The notes under the pieces are model-generated. The model did no database searches and had not been told where the DNA came from. It worked only from the letters and a program-made list of their open reading frames with translations. The translations under genes were made by a program, and so were the position numbers. A DNA stretch of 64,000 nt. Origin: Isoetes taiwanensis. Taxonomy: Eukaryota; Streptophyta; Lycopodiopsida; Isoetales; Isoetaceae. Position 1 is the first letter of the stretch, and each line of letters opens with the position of its first letter. The stretch is from positions 708,787 through 772,786 of the forward strand of contig JAJEKV010000130.1 of NCBI GenBank assembly GCA_021234155.1. The letters run 5' to 3'. Below, one piece after another: positions 1 to 13,898 of the stretch.

Positions 1-1562
1 TTGTTGTACTTCGTTCAGTTACACGTATTATTGCTTATGACTATTTCAAATCCGGCAGAAGCGTTTGTATTGTTTGTGTTATAAGTATCTTCGCGTGGGA
101 TACATGTTTGATGTTCGACTTCCATTGCGTTTCTAAGAAGGTTGTGGTGTTAGGCCTAATGAGTCCTTTGCAAGACTTTTCGAAAATAAAGTGGCTAGAG
201 CAGTTTCATCGGACACCGGTGGGAATCAAACTGAAGTGGATCTATCGCGGTAGCACTTATGAAGGAGATCTTTAGGCGGGGCATTGGGTTATTTCGAGGT
301 TAGTATTTGGTCATCCATGGAACTAAGGAACATCAAAGGATACTTTGGAGGCGGGGGAAATCGTAGAAATTGGTTGACCCTTTGGGATCCCGGAACAAAT
401 AATGTGAAGTTCACTAATCCCAAAAGGATCAGCGAGCAAGCCTATCTTCATCAAACACTTGAGTAACATGATGGGCCGAACTTGGTATCGAGAATAAGGA
501 TGATATAATCATGAGTGGATGATGATGCTCTCAATGCTTCTACAATCAAACCACGATTACGAATCCACCATCTTCTGATCCAAAAACTTTGGGACGGGTC
601 AGTTTCAGTGAAGTTTGTGTCTATTATGCATAATTTGGCTATGGGGATGGCCGATTGGGTGAAGTGTTAGATTCATTTTGAGCTGGATAGAGCGGTGACA
701 TGGAACCACACCTTGATAATCGTGGAAAAACATGGATTGATCCCTTAATGTTTTATTGGAATATATGATATTTTTATTATGATATTTGTGCCATGTAGGT
801 AATTTAAGTGCGGAATTGCCTACTTAAATAGTGATTTGTTATTATCAAACCTAATATTATCATCTATTGAGCAAGCAATGTTGTCTCATCTATGTTAGCA
901 ACACTCTTCATTTACTTGCATATTTCAATTAGCATATGAAAAGTCCTGCATTAGTCGCATGACATATGTTATTTTGAAGTCAAAAAAGATTAAAAAACAA
1001 AACCCTAGAGACAATAATAGCGAGGGTTAGGCGTAATTTTGGAGTTGACATAATCCCAATTTAATTGGATGATGGTTTCATCAATGGTGCCACAGTGACA
1101 ACAGCGACCAAAAGCCTCTCCTCAGTGCTTCAGGAGTCGAATGCCATGTCTCGATCTTGAGTGGTACGCGTCGCGAATGGAAGCTATAAGTTCGCAGCTT
1201 CTTCATGGGCAAATGGGTGTACAAATCTTGCAGTGTGGAGCTCGTGAGCCTAGGCGACTTTCTTTCGATAATGTACCCGACTTAACATCGCGTCGAGGGG
1301 CATCGCATTCAGGCTTGCAAAGGAAAGTGGCATCTAGGTACAACTTTAGTTACATTGTGATCCTTCTTTGTCCATACATATCTTATCTGTTTGCCTCTAC
1401 ACTAGCGTGAGCGAAAACAAGCGAGTATTGAAACCTCAACAGCGTCACGTTTGCCAAAAAAAAAAACCCGGTCACGAACTAGTCAACCTAGACCGGACAT
1501 GCATAGTCAATCCCTTGGCGATTATTATCACCTGATACTAGGTAGGCTTCCCAGATCGGTGT
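1..1562. other. unassigned leading region
   Basis: I recognise no gene here. The longest open stretches (around 284-466 and 1141-1410) start at non-ATG or weak contexts and show no domain. A short A run lies near 1456-1467, shortly before homology to the duplicated block begins at 1563. The sequence is probably decayed transposon DNA, but I cannot name a family. Confidence 0.4.
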
Positions 1563-4094
1563 CCTTTTACCTATTAAATTTAGCACATTCTTGATCTACT
1601 ACCATATGTATTAGCGTAACAACATATTAGAACTATTTAAACTCTTATCGCTATCATATTATACTATATGACATTGGCCCATAGTCTACATGAATACCTA
1701 AAAGAATATTTATGTCATTAATCATAAGAATAAGACTTGATCCACGTAAAGCGCTCCATGGAGTAGTAAATTATACTTAGTTTGAAGTATAGTAATGTAG
1801 TATCTAGCCCGGATAAAGGTTTATGCTAACCTTACTATGGTATTTTTTATAACTCTCCAACCTTTTTAATGTTACTCCCGATTCTTTGAATGTCATAACA
1901 CAACTTTCTCCTTTTGCCCTATACTTGAGTCTGCACTTTATGTAGTATGACCAATCATGTTTATCAATATATTGATCACTATTTTTCATACCCATTTTCC
2001 AAAGAAACTGCGGTGCCTAAATGTAGACCTAATAAGCGAAATTGTATTATATCCACTATGGACGGTCGGATGCCTTATGGGTCATCTTGTAGAGGCTGAT
2101 TTTACAGTTCAAAACCTGCTTGAGATGTAACATATCCTAAAGCGATAGGACATTTCGTTTACCATGACCATTGACATCATAAGGAATATATCATTGAAAG
2201 AAGCGATTATTGAGGAGATAATCTTCTTAACATAGCAGTCATACATAGATAATATTTAAGCCATAGCAAGTGCAGTAGCCCATATATGTCAACTTTATTT
2301 ATTTTAACATACTTGTATGAAGGCGAGGGTAGTCGAAAATACATGCTTCCTAAACATCTAGAAACTTGTTGAGAAGTATGCCATTATACTACTATATTAA
2401 TGGTCGATGCAGCATCTAATATGTAACCCGACATTCATAAAGCATAAACAAAATATGTTCATAATATTCATTTGAAAATGAGAGGTATGGAGTTCTGACC
2501 CTTTGTCCAAACAAAGCGAATCTTCGTCATCTAGAATCATTAAGTTGTACTTCCAAGTTCCCCATCCTTCATCACGACAAAAACCGACCAAACAAAGCAA
2601 AGAGAGAACAATGGAAAATCCCGTACCTGCTGACCAATCAATACCACATTGGCATGTAAAATGGTAGCAAAGGCGAGGCCAAAAGGTACATTGGAAAGGA
2701 TTTCGGCTCTTCGTGATCACCCATTGTGCCCTTTGCCCCTGTGGATAGTCTAAGCTATATGGTACATCGAGGAGGAAGTACTAAAATCATCCAATAGCGT
2801 ATGCTATTAGATTCATACCATCAATATTAATATCATAACACTATAGGCTGAATTCGTACATATAAACAAGTATAGCTCTTTACATCTATACAGGTTTTGT
2901 TAATACTAGGCATATCCATCACACATAGACTAGTCCATAGTTATAGATTTAAAGGATAATAATCCTAGAGAGTATGGCGGATTAGTGAATATATGGAACG
3001 TGAGCGTAATGAGGAGTTTAGGATATTTATTGAAAAATAAAATTTCTTGCTTCATACCCGCAATCTATCCAAAATAAACATCCTTGTTCAATCTTCCAAG
3101 TCGGACTCATTTTGTATATTTATTATAGCTTGCATCAACGGGTTTCTTGAATCATCATTAACTTTTGTATTAACTTTTATTATCACCATATCTATTACAT
3201 GGCGGCATGTATATTTAAAGAGTCTTCGGAACTACCATCGATTTCTATTATCTTCTACATATAATGTTGGCTCAATCTTTACGACAATAAGGTCGGGAAG
3301 TTTTAGGATAATATTATGTAAAACTAGTTCGAGAACTTTGAATCATACCATTTTAGACTAAAATGCTAAGTAGTATCAGGACTTCTGCTTTTTACAATGA
3401 AAGAAACGTGGAATCGGACCCTCATCCAACTCTTGTGTGTCATTGACATTACGTAGGAGATCCATATTCGTTCTTGGCTATTGCCATCTTGTTTATTTCC
3501 CCTTTGATTAATAAATACTCATCTCGATTGGCATGAACTCCTTTTTACGCCCAAGGCTTCCTCTATTACTCTGGTTCTCCATATAGTAATGAATAGTTAT
3601 CAAGCTCGACTCTTCAAACTTCGTTACTGGCACTTCTCTATTAAGCCTTTCTTCTTACGATCGGATGTCTCACATCCATCGAATCGTAGCCATTTGTTAT
3701 TTTTCGGTCTGGAATTTCCAAAAATCCTTATATCTCATTCATTAAGAATTAAATTAGAATTTGCCCGGACCACCCTAGAAGCATTGCCAATTTTAACCTA
3801 AATTCTCTTGCACTACTCTTGGACCATTAGGTAAAAAATAACTACCATTAAAGATCGGAGGTTAACTTTTTGACTAATGGATTTAAAATACTCTGGAAAT
3901 CATAGCAAGATTAGTTTCAATGTATCCACTACCCCATGTATCAGCCTAGTGCCTTTACATGGTCATCAATAAAACCCACCAGCGGCTAACAATATTGATA
4001 GTTATGCACTATCATATCTCAATGTCATCGGCATATGTTTACTTGCTCGATGTGTTGTACTTACACAACATTTACAAAAAAAAAAAAAAAAATT

Positions 4095-6190
4095 GAATTT
4101 TGGCGTCTGTAATTCTTACATGTCAGCGTCTTGAAAATGCGCTTCAGCGTCGCGATCTGTTGATTGTCTGTGATTTTTTTTGCCCCTAACGTCCCGTCTG
4201 CCGGTTTTCAACTTGTTGTCTTGAAAAATTTAGCGATATCTTGAGAATGTAGGAGCAGGCTGACTGTCGCGGAATCTCAAGTACATTAAAGTGGTAGGAG
4301 ATGAGATTGTTAATTCATGTCCGCGGATCTTATTAATAAAGGCGATTATGTCATGGTCTACCAAGAGAATGGAAGGAAAACAAGATTGTACCCGGTTCAT
4401 AAATTCATGACAAGAAGGTGAGCACTAACTTCTGAGAACAATTATGGTAGGAAACACCTTTGCAAAGCTTGTAGGTGAATTTGTTGAACGAAAAAATCGA
4501 CATATGGAAGTAGGATGAAAGAGGTGTGAGTAAAATGCCAAAGCCGAGTTCGGAGAGGCCATTGCACCTCGGATCATGCTTTATCTTGAGAGTGATGATA
4601 GAGACCTAAAGGTCAGAAAGATGGTATCTTGGCATTTGTAGCAGATTTTTCTAAGGCTTCGATACAATTCCGTGATGAAGTGGGTACAAGGATGGAACAG
4701 TTGGGGTTCCTATCGTTAAGAGTGTGGTAGCAAGACTATATGAAAGTGATAGCTAAGATTTCAGTGGAGATGAAATCGGAGATTAGAACACCATCGGGAT
4801 CAAGCAAGGCTGCCAGCACCACCTACATTATTTGGCCTTTACATAGATGAATTGGAGACATGGCTCGAGGATAGAAGCATAAAAGGCACCGGGTTGGAGA
4901 ATTTGTGATGCAATTTGCTTCTTTATCACGAATGATGTAGTACTATGTCGAGATAATCCAGTAGTCTACAATCTCACTGGATGCATTAGCATCTTTACGT
5001 GAAGAAGAAACAAATGAAAGTCAACTTGGAAGACAAAAGTCACGATATTTAGCCGCGATTAGCGTCAGTTCATTTATAAAGGGAGCGGTCACGAGTTGTG
5101 GAGTTTATAAATACTTGAAACGGAATTCGAATTCAAATTACGGATGGAAGTGCATTAAGAAGAGAGGATGGCGGTGGAAGCGGCGTTGTAAGGAATGTTG
5201 AGAAGATGCCAAAGTCTCGCACTTAACAATTGGGGGCCCGAGAAGATGTTGTTTAAAACATTTGTTCAAATGGATTTGTGTTATGGCTCACCTATTTGGG
5301 GGAGCTCTAATTTGAAAATAGTGGCGACAAGTTGAGGTATCCTAAAAACATTCATACAAAGAGGAATTTGGGATAAGAAACAAACCCCTTATGCGATCTA
5401 TTTTGAAGTGGGCTTCATCCCTCTTGAAATGACTCTATTAATGATAAAATTATGTAAAATAGAGTGCAACGGTTGGATGATATGATTACCAAAGATGGCT
5501 TTACTTCCAATCAAAAGGTTGGTACAAAGAGGTGAAAGATTAGGTCTCAAATGGGGATTGATGATGTTGTTGGCCAACAGTGGAATTAGAGAACTTGTTC
5601 AAGAAAAGTGCTAAACAAGATGTAGCATAATCGAGGATGAGATGAAGATACAAAGAAGAAATAAATCGATGGTGACATACACAAGCTCGAGAATACTTAG
5701 ATGCACACATATCAAGATATGAAGCGCACGATAGCAAAATCACAGGACAAGCTCACATAATTAAAGAGTGCAGAAAGCGAGGAAGGTGGGAAAAGCTCCC
5801 GAGAGCCCAGAGTTTGCCGGTTTGTGTAGATAAAAGGTTGAGAAGGCGAGTCACATGTTTTACGCGCCCACTTTATTCGGACTATAAGGAGGCGATTTGG
5901 CATTGATTCTCCAAACTTTTTACACTCTACTCAGGATAGAACCCTAATAGACTAAAGGCTGCTTCTTCCGAAGTTGAAAACTTTAAACATAGATTGTATG
6001 TTTTTAAGCTCTATAGCCTTTTTAGGGTCCTAAAAGGCGATGATCAATATATTTTCAATTTTCAAAATCTGATTCTTGGTAGTGAAAAAGGGGCTCTCCG
6101 CGGCCCCTCACGATCACCAGATGTGAATATGCACCCAAAACCAAAAAGAAAGAGTTTTAAGGGGAATTAAATTTAAATGTGTTGGATATA
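4095..6190 (+). mobile_element. non-LTR retrotransposon (LINE) fragment, copy 1
   Basis: This is the counterpart of the LINE at 15524-17700 and aligns along its length, from the reverse transcriptase region to the C-terminal zinc-knuckle region and the 3' untranslated tail with TGTGAATATGCACCCAAA. No long open frame remains. Most of the interruptions coincide with CAG or CTG positions in the other copy, for example CTCAGATC at 16011 reads CTCGGATC near 4569. The decay may therefore be partly a sequencing artefact. Confidence 0.75.
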
Positions 6191-7799
6191 ATGGTTTGTG
6201 TTAATTAATTATGCTTGTGGTAATGGTTTTATATTGTAGAAAATGTTTTCCTCCCTTGAGGGCCTTAAGAAGGGTGTTATACCATAACGATATCTAACAA
6301 AGAATATATAACATATACCATGGATTTAAATACCACGATATTTATATTTTTATGTAATTAAATGTATTTTGAGCTAGAATGGTTTGTTGCATATATGACC
6401 ATTCCGTCCGTCGACCATGCATAAGAAACACGAGGAACAATACTAGTCGGGCTGCACTAAATACAATTGACATGTAACAATCGTCATGATGATCATGTAA
6501 GCATTTGTAATAAACTGACTTTCCTCATTACAAAAGCACTTATATTTGTTACACTTATGAACACATGCTCACATCCACGAAGTCATTTTCAAGTTATAAA
6601 AACATCAAGTGTATAATTCATTTTATTTGAGCAAAGCCCATTTGTCACGATTAAGAAGAGGAGGTCTACTATTGATGTTTCATAGGCATAATCTTACATC
6701 TACCAAATAAAATGTACAAAAATGTTGTTTAGGTAATTGTATTAGCCCTTATGAGCTCATGCAATATGGCTTTTATTTACAGTGTTATGTAATGGCGATA
6801 AAGGTTCGATCTTTTTCCATTGTTTATGTTCTATGCCAGAAACCTTACTTGTCCAAAATTTGCTTAAGCATTCATATTCAATATCCAAATGTTTGTTGAA
6901 AACCTTGACGCATTCTTCATGTAGCTCCAATGGCTATCTTCATTATACAAGTTCAACCCGGTGGTGTTTCCCATCTCCTACACTCGCGTTCTCCAATCAC
7001 AAACTACTAGGGAGTCTTGGATACCGACACAATAGCCATTGACCACTAGAGTTTTTAGCATGTTGAAACAAAGTTTCCAATTTCTTGTTGGGTACATTTG
7101 GATTGCTATAGCAGGCAGCATAGGAAGATCTTTGTATTATCCTAGTCTAAACTTCTACAAAACACACAATCCTCAGGCTTGTATCTTCCATTTTGTGCAA
7201 CTCTCTAAATTAACAAAGCAACAATGAGTATTTTTGTATCTTCGGATATAGCAGCTTCTATAGCAGTTAGATTTTTATATTTGAGTTTGCACATTCTTGT
7301 TGGTACGACCCAGTTGCTATATGAGCATAGGAAGATCTTTGTATCCTAATCGAGCTTCTAAACTTTTGTCTACACAGCTATCTTCCTTTTGTGTAGAAGC
7401 TCTCTAAACTAAGAAAAACAACAATGAATTATTTTTGTCTCTCGGATATAGAAATCTTCAACACGTAGCGGTCGAGAATGCTCTAAAATATTGTTGTAGG
7501 CTGGATTTTTAATGTAGAAAAGAAGCATATAGAAGATTGGACATGCTTGCGTAGAGATGATTGAATATATGGCTTTGGATAGGCTGAAATTTGAATAATT
7601 TCTTTGGGTGTAATTGTTTAATGTGATGGTATATTCTTCACACCACAACTTGAGAGCTTTCCTTGTTAAATTTTTCCTTTTTTTTTTTTCTCTATAGGTA
7701 GAGATGATAGAATACAAAAGGTTGGGATTTTTATCACAGAAAGGATTTTTAGAAACATGATTATGTGTTGATCCAATATAGAAGAAGTTTCACTTGTTA

Positions 7800-7985
7800 A
7801 CTTTTTCGTGTTGGATATACTATTTATGATGACTTTATTTTGCACTTGTTATGGTATACTATTTATGAAGACTTGTTTGCACATGTTAAGTTTTCACTTG
7901 TTCAGATGTACTATTTATGATGAGTTATTTGCACTTGTTAATTTTTCACTCGTGATGATGTACTATTGATGATGACTTTACTCTT
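7800..7985. repeat. degenerate ~55 bp tandem repeats (copy 1)
   Basis: About four imperfect units share GTACTATTTATGATGA and TTTGCACTTGTTAA-like cores. The same array is present at 19320-19505 in the other block copy. No coding function is apparent. Confidence 0.6.
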
Positions 7986-8176
7986 TACTCACATAATATC
8001 CATCTATTTTGATGGCCTTTTATCTTGGATATGATGTACATTGTCTATTCACTAAGAATCTTTGCCATGTGAGCTTTGGTGGATAAATTTGCCCATGTGA
8101 AGTGGGCTTACTGTTCACAATGCATGTGCTTTAGACTTTGCCTTTTGAAGGCAAGATTTTTTAAGATTTTATTAAT

Positions 8177-9490
8177 GTACTAAAAATCATCCGATAGCTG
8201 TATGTATTAGATTCATACCATCAATATTAATATCCTTAACTATAGGTGAATTCTCAGCACATAAACAAATATGGCTCTTTACATCTATGCAGGTTTTGTT
8301 AATACTAGGCATATCCATCACACATGGTGATCCATAGTTATAGATTTAAGGATAATAATCCTAGAGAGTATGGCCGGGTTAGTGAATATAGGTACATGAG
8401 CATATAGCGAGTTTAGGATATTTATTGAGAAAAATAAAATTTCTTGCTTCATACCCACAATCTATCAAAATAAACATCCTTGTTCCAATCCAAGATCCCG
8501 GACTCATTTGTATATTTATTACTTAACTTGCATCAGCGAGGTTTCTTGAATCATCATTAGCTTTTGTATTAACACAGCTATCACCATATCACAATACGTA
8601 GCAGCATGTATATTTAAAGAAAAGAGTGTGGGAACTACCATCATTCTATTATCTTCTACATATAATATTTGGCTCCAATCTCTTTCGACAATAAGGTCGG
8701 AAGTTTTCTGCCAGGACAATATTATGTAAAAACTAGTTCGAGAACTTTGAATCATACCATTGACTAAAATGCTACAAAGTAAGTACATCGGACGTCTACT
8801 TTTACAATGAAGAAGCGATAGGTGGGATCCTCATCCAACTCTTGTGTGTCGGTGACGTTACGTGGAGATCCATAATCGTCTTGAAACCTATTGCCATCTT
8901 GTTTATTTCCTTTTAGATTAGCGAATACTCATCTCGATTGTGAACTCCTTTTGCAAGGCCTCCTCTATTCTTAGCGGTTCTCCATATAATTACTTTCGAG
9001 AATAGTTATCAAGCTCAAACTCTTCAAACTTCAGCTAAGCATTTCTCTATTAAGCGCTTTCTTCTTACGTCAGGATGTATCACATCCATGAATCGTAGCC
9101 ATTTTTGAGTCACGAATTTCCAAAAATCATATATCTCCATTCATTAAATTAAATTAGAGTACTTGGGACTACCACAGTATTGCCAATTTTAGCTTCCTGA
9201 ATTCTCTTGCCTTTACTGCTAGACCATTAGGTAAAAATAGCTACCATTAAAAGATCGGTTAAGCACTGCGGTATGACCATATCATTAAAATAATGGTTAA
9301 AGATATGCCCAAATCATAGCAAGATTAATTCTTTATATGCATGTTGGTTTCAATGTTATCCACTTTACCCCATGTCAGCCCTAGTGCCTTTTACATGGTC
9401 GTGATAAGCCCACCAGCGGCTAACAATGTGATGGTTATGCGCTATCGCTATCTCAATGTAATCGATGTGTTGTACTTACCACAGCAGTGT
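8177..9490. repeat. partial copy of the duplicated block
   Basis: This stretch matches 2780-4080 and 14183-15500, so it is a third, truncated copy of the first part of the block, joined head-to-tail after copy 1. At the point where copies 1 and 3 run into an A run and the LINE, this copy instead continues into unrelated sequence (about 9490 onward). It may therefore preserve the state before the LINE and its A run arrived. Confidence 0.8.
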
Positions 9491-9559
9491 AAAACCCTAC
9501 CACCTCTACAGTGGTACCTTGGCTAAACTTTCACGAAATTATACAAAGCTGTGACCATG

Positions 9560-12500
9560 AAACAACCCTTACGGTTAGCCATGTCGATAATAAAAGAGCG
9601 ATATGATTTTACAAAGAGAAGTTACCTTGTTCAAGTACATGCGTGAAGTGCGACAAGACTTTCTTTACGTAGGTAATCTTGAATCTGGAAACTCATTATT
9701 ATGGATGTATTTGTGTACACTGGTACGCAGCCTCTATAATCGAATCATTGCTTCTAAAGCTCCCAATAATCCCCATGATATCCATGGCTGGCTGACTCTG
9801 GGGCATGAATTGATGTACATATGGAAGTACATTGAAATGGTAGGCATTTAGAAGCCCGATATGAAGTAGAGGGTCTGGTAGTAGCATGTACATGTAATAG
9901 CTTTGAATGGTAGAACATCCCTTTTGTCATACACGATTGTTCTAAAAATCCATTAGCTACACGCTCTCATAGTAATGGTCATATTGAGAAAATTCCTTGG
10001 CGACCATATGCGTACTAGGGTCATCTTTTAAATCTTGTGAAAGAGTGGTTTCCTCCTTAATGCCTAAATGAATTCGCCTCGTAAATCATAATATCCTCTT
10101 GGCTTGTTGGGTTTCATATCCAAGAATTTCTTTATGATGGGGCGGTTCGGGGCCATAAGATCATCCATGTATCTAAAGGTTGATTTAAACATAATAATCT
10201 CATTATATACGCCTTGAGTATGAATTTCCTTATAAAATCTGCGCCCGTACCAAGCAAGATAAATGTTACACCCGGCATGGGTACGCATGGGAATCCCATT
10301 GGTATTCCAGTTTGTACCCATGTAGCTATCTCCTCTTATTATATTGCAATTAGTAAGCGGCCGAATATTAGCTCGTTGAAAATATCTTTGGTGATTAAGG
10401 ACCGGCCTTACCTTTAGGGTCCGCTTTGAACCATTTCACGTATATTGATCATCCGCGATCATATTTAACTTAAAGCTTATTGTTGTGATGTTGTCTTGGC
10501 TTATACTCCCATCTTGCATTAATCCTTGAGTCAAGATTTTTGCAAATGCGAGAATCCCACAACAATGGGATACTTTTCGTAGCATTTGAGATTTATATAC
10601 GCCACAAATGCTCCGATCACCTTCTCGGTAGATTAGGATTACATCATGAATGGAATCAAAACCATCGATTAGGATTAATCTTTCGGGGAAATAAATTAAT
10701 TTGTTCACAATGTTTTTTTAGCAGCTTGTCGGCCATATCTCTATGAACATATTTATTTAATCAATGATGTAACATTGGCAAATTGGTATATCTTTGTTAA
10801 GGTGTGCATTAGTAATCAGCGATATTCCTTCTTATGGGCTTTATATATACCCATTAAGTAGGGGTGGTCTTTCACTTTGGGTACAGTAGTATGAGTCACG
10901 ATTATGGCGCATTTAAATCTTCACCTTCAAATTATTGCAACTTGATCAGTCCACAATCTCTCTAAAATTACATTCTTGTTTAACCTTTCCAAGGCCATAT
11001 CACCTCATATGTTTAGGACAAATGAATCTTTGGCTTATTTGTAGCTTTATCTACTCAGGCCACATATAAATACTTGTTAATCCATTCTATACTCTTGACA
11101 ACAACATTGCCATCATTCAGAGATTTTTGATATGTTATCTTTTTGAAAGCCTTCTTAACCATTCTAGTCACCTCCATAAAGACATTCTCTTTAATGTTGG
11201 ATATAGTATCTTCATCATATTCGATAAGTGAATCTATGAACCTCAAAGATCTTATCTGCGGTGTAGCGTTCTTTTCAGTTCATCGGTCCAAGCTTTTATC
11301 AGGGATATGGTTTAAGCCATATTTTAATATTTCGGTTGTATATTTAGAACGGCAGAAGTGCATGATGTGGATATGACCTATTGTAGGGTCTACAAATCTC
11401 TTAAGTTCAGTTAAGGAACATGGACATATATCTGCTTGATCTGGTGATATGTAGAATGGTTTTGTAACCAAATATCCCTCATGTTCTGCAGTATAAAGCC
11501 CATTACCAAGCATAAAGAAGTATCTGTATATCTTCTCAATACTTTGATGTATTAACCATAGCCTTATGAAAGACTTTAGGAGAGACCTTGTCTAAAATTT
11601 TTAGGCAGAAATGTACGATATCTGATCTTCTTTTTAGGTTTTGGTATATTGTCCCTCAAATGTTTCTTGCCAAGGACGTCCTTTTCTATGCTTTTAAAGT
11701 TCTGCAAACATAATTAATTACAGTATTACGTTAGTATATGTTTGGGAAGCTAGAATGTCTTGGGCCTGCTATATGGAGGATGGTATTGCCCAAATCCGAA
11801 CTGGATATTCCAGACCTCTGGAATTAATGTGAGAGCCACCTGGCCCATAGAATACTCATAACTAATGAGTTCTATGTAGTAAACAGTAAATACTTTCTTT
11901 ATTGGTACATTTATTCTTATAACAGACATGTGAAATACACCATTCATAATGAAATCAGAATCTACAATTTACATATGTAAAGAAAAGATCATACCTCAAG
12001 TATCATACTGCAATGTTTGTGCAGTTACATCTGCCCTTTTAGGTTCGATACTATCATTTCTCTTTGTTACCGAGTGTCCAATATTGTTGGGAGTGATAAT
12101 TCCTTCAATCATTTGCCTTAATCGGTCAGGATCTGTGCTCGGCCAAAGTAGTGATGGGTAGAACCGTAATCCTAGGCGGTCCATTTATCTTGAAGCCAGA
12201 GCTATTGGATTTTGCAGATTTCCCTTTCTTGGAATATCTATTCTTTGCTTGTGCTAGGCGTACCATATGAATCTTTTGAAATTTTATAGCCTTCCTTGTT
12301 TTTTCGCATATATCAGTCATAATCCCTTTAGGGAAGGATACCTTTAGATCCGCATCATGGTCATCTGCCATCTTTAATGTCATTCCTATTAACATTTTTC
12401 TCACTTCCAGGTACCCCAGGAAAGCCAACACTCCAGTTTTAAGTGTGGTCTTAAGAGTGTTTCTAAACGCCACCATGCTCCCAGCAACAGATAAGTCAGG

Positions 12501-12960
12501 ATAAAGTATATCCAAGTTGTTCAGCATATACCATATAGCATGATCAAACCAGATCATGCTTTCCTCGCACTCCTTGGGTTGTTTGCCTTTACTTCTGTTA
12601 TCACAAATGCATTTAAAATATGGACACATCGTCCGCCAAATACGCTTAAGATAGAAATCATCTCGTGTGATGTTGGTGTAGGCCATATGCCCCTTTTGGC
12701 AGATAATCATCAATTCACTTTTGTTGCACTTTTTGTCAAAGAATTTAGTACCAACCACCAGTTTTACCTTAGTCCTTTTCATCCTTGTCATCTTAAAGCA
12801 TTTGCCTTGGCTTCACCTTTTCCATTTCTTACGTAACACCACCAAGTACTTTCCATACATCCTCACCGATAGGGAACAAGTGCCCCATAGTTTTGTTCTC
12901 CGGATCCTTGGTTGCCAAGTAGTCCATGGTTTTCCACCCGACCTATGAATGATTGGGAAC
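9560..12960 (-). mobile_element. fossil reverse-transcriptase element (Penelope-like or related, unclassified)
   Basis: Minus-strand coding remnants lie between two block copies. A reverse transcriptase core is visible at about 10064-10321 with GIPMRTHAGCN, then FRYMDDLMAPN, the YxDD catalytic motif (codons near 10160-10171). Further upstream on the minus strand a LMGIYKAHKKEYRW-like stretch near 10790-10850 fits an earlier fingers motif. Upstream again, 12126-12791 holds a 221-codon frame of unknown function with a basic C-terminus. The element is broken, with several interruptions. The family is inferred from RT motif style only; it could belong to another RT lineage. Confidence 0.45.
12126..12791 (-). 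CDS. unrecognised 221-codon frame within the fossil RT element
   Basis: This is the longest open stretch between 1 and 15700. The product would be basic, with a cysteine pair in PYFKCICDNR, a hydrophobic-helical middle (GVLAFLGYLEVRKMLIGM) and a lysine- and serine-rich tail. I do not recognise it. It lies upstream of, and on the same strand as, the YMDD reverse transcriptase remnants, so it may be an accessory or N-terminal part of the same element. Treated as a fossil. Confidence 0.35.
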   Translation of the reverse strand: MTRMKRTKVKLVVGTKFFDKKCNKSELMIICQKGHMAYTNITRDDFYLKRIWRTMCPYFKCICDNRSKGKQPKECEESMIWFDHAIWYMLNNLDILYPDLSVAGSMVAFRNTLKTTLKTGVLAFLGYLEVRKMLIGMTLKMADDHDADLKVSFPKGIMTDICEKTRKAIKFQKIHMVRLAQAKNRYSKKGKSAKSNSSGFKINGPPRITVLPITTLAEHRS

Positions 12961-13898
12961 CTTAAGCAATTAGACAATGTAAATTTTCCTTTTACCTATT
13001 AAATTTAGCACATTCTTGATCTACTACCATATGTATTAACGTAACAACATATTAGAACTATTTAAACTCTTATCCTTTATCATATTATACTATATGACAT
13101 TGGCCCATAGTCTACATGAATACCTAAAAGAATATTTATGTCATTAATCATAAGAATAAGACTTGATCCACATGAAACTGCTCAACCGATATTAAGTATA
13201 ACAGTTTGAAGTATAATTAATGTAGTATCTAGCAGATAAAGGTTTTATGCTAACCTTACTATGGTATTTTATAACTCTCCAACCTTTTAATATTTATACA
13301 GTTCTTTGAATGTCATAACACAACTTTCTCCTTTTGCCCTATACTTGAGTCTACTTTATGTGTAGTATGACCAATCATGTTTATCAATATATTGATCACT
13401 ATTTTCATACCTATTTCCAAACTACAGTGCCTAAATGTAGACCCTAATAAACGAAATTGTATTATATCCACTATGGACACGGTCAGATGCCTTATGGGTC
13501 ATCTTGTAGAGGCTGATTTTACAGTTCAAAACTACTCACTTGAGATGTAACATATCCTAAACAGTAGGACATTTCATTTTACCATGACCATTGACATCAT
13601 AAGGAATATATCATTGAAAGAAGCCAGTATTCAGAGATAATCTTCTTAACATAACAGTCATACATAGATATTTAAGCCATAGGGTCTGGTAGCCCATATA
13701 TGTCAACCTGTTTAACATACTTGTATGAAGCAGGGTAGTCGAAAATACATGCTTCTAAACATCTAGAAACAGCCGAAGTATGCTGCCATTATACTACTAT
13801 ATTAATGTCTGATGCAACACCTAATATGTAACCAGCATTCATAAAGCATAAACCAAAATATGTTCATAATATTCATTTGAAAATGAGAGGTATCAGTT

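Larger units (their letters stand above)
1563..8176. repeat. duplicated ~6.7 kb block, copy 1
   Basis: This block is collinear with 12988-19711. Both begin with the sequence CCTTTTACCTATTAAATTT and both end just after a shared AAGATTTTATTAAT. The order is the same in each: an AT-rich part (1563-4080), an A run, a degraded plus-strand LINE (about 4095-6190), then a tandem-repeat part ending near 8176. Between differences the copies are identical for long runs. The differences pile up at CAG and CTG sites, and copy 1 carries most of the extra small indels. It is either a very recent segmental duplication or a partly artefactual second assembly of the same locus. Confidence 0.85.
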
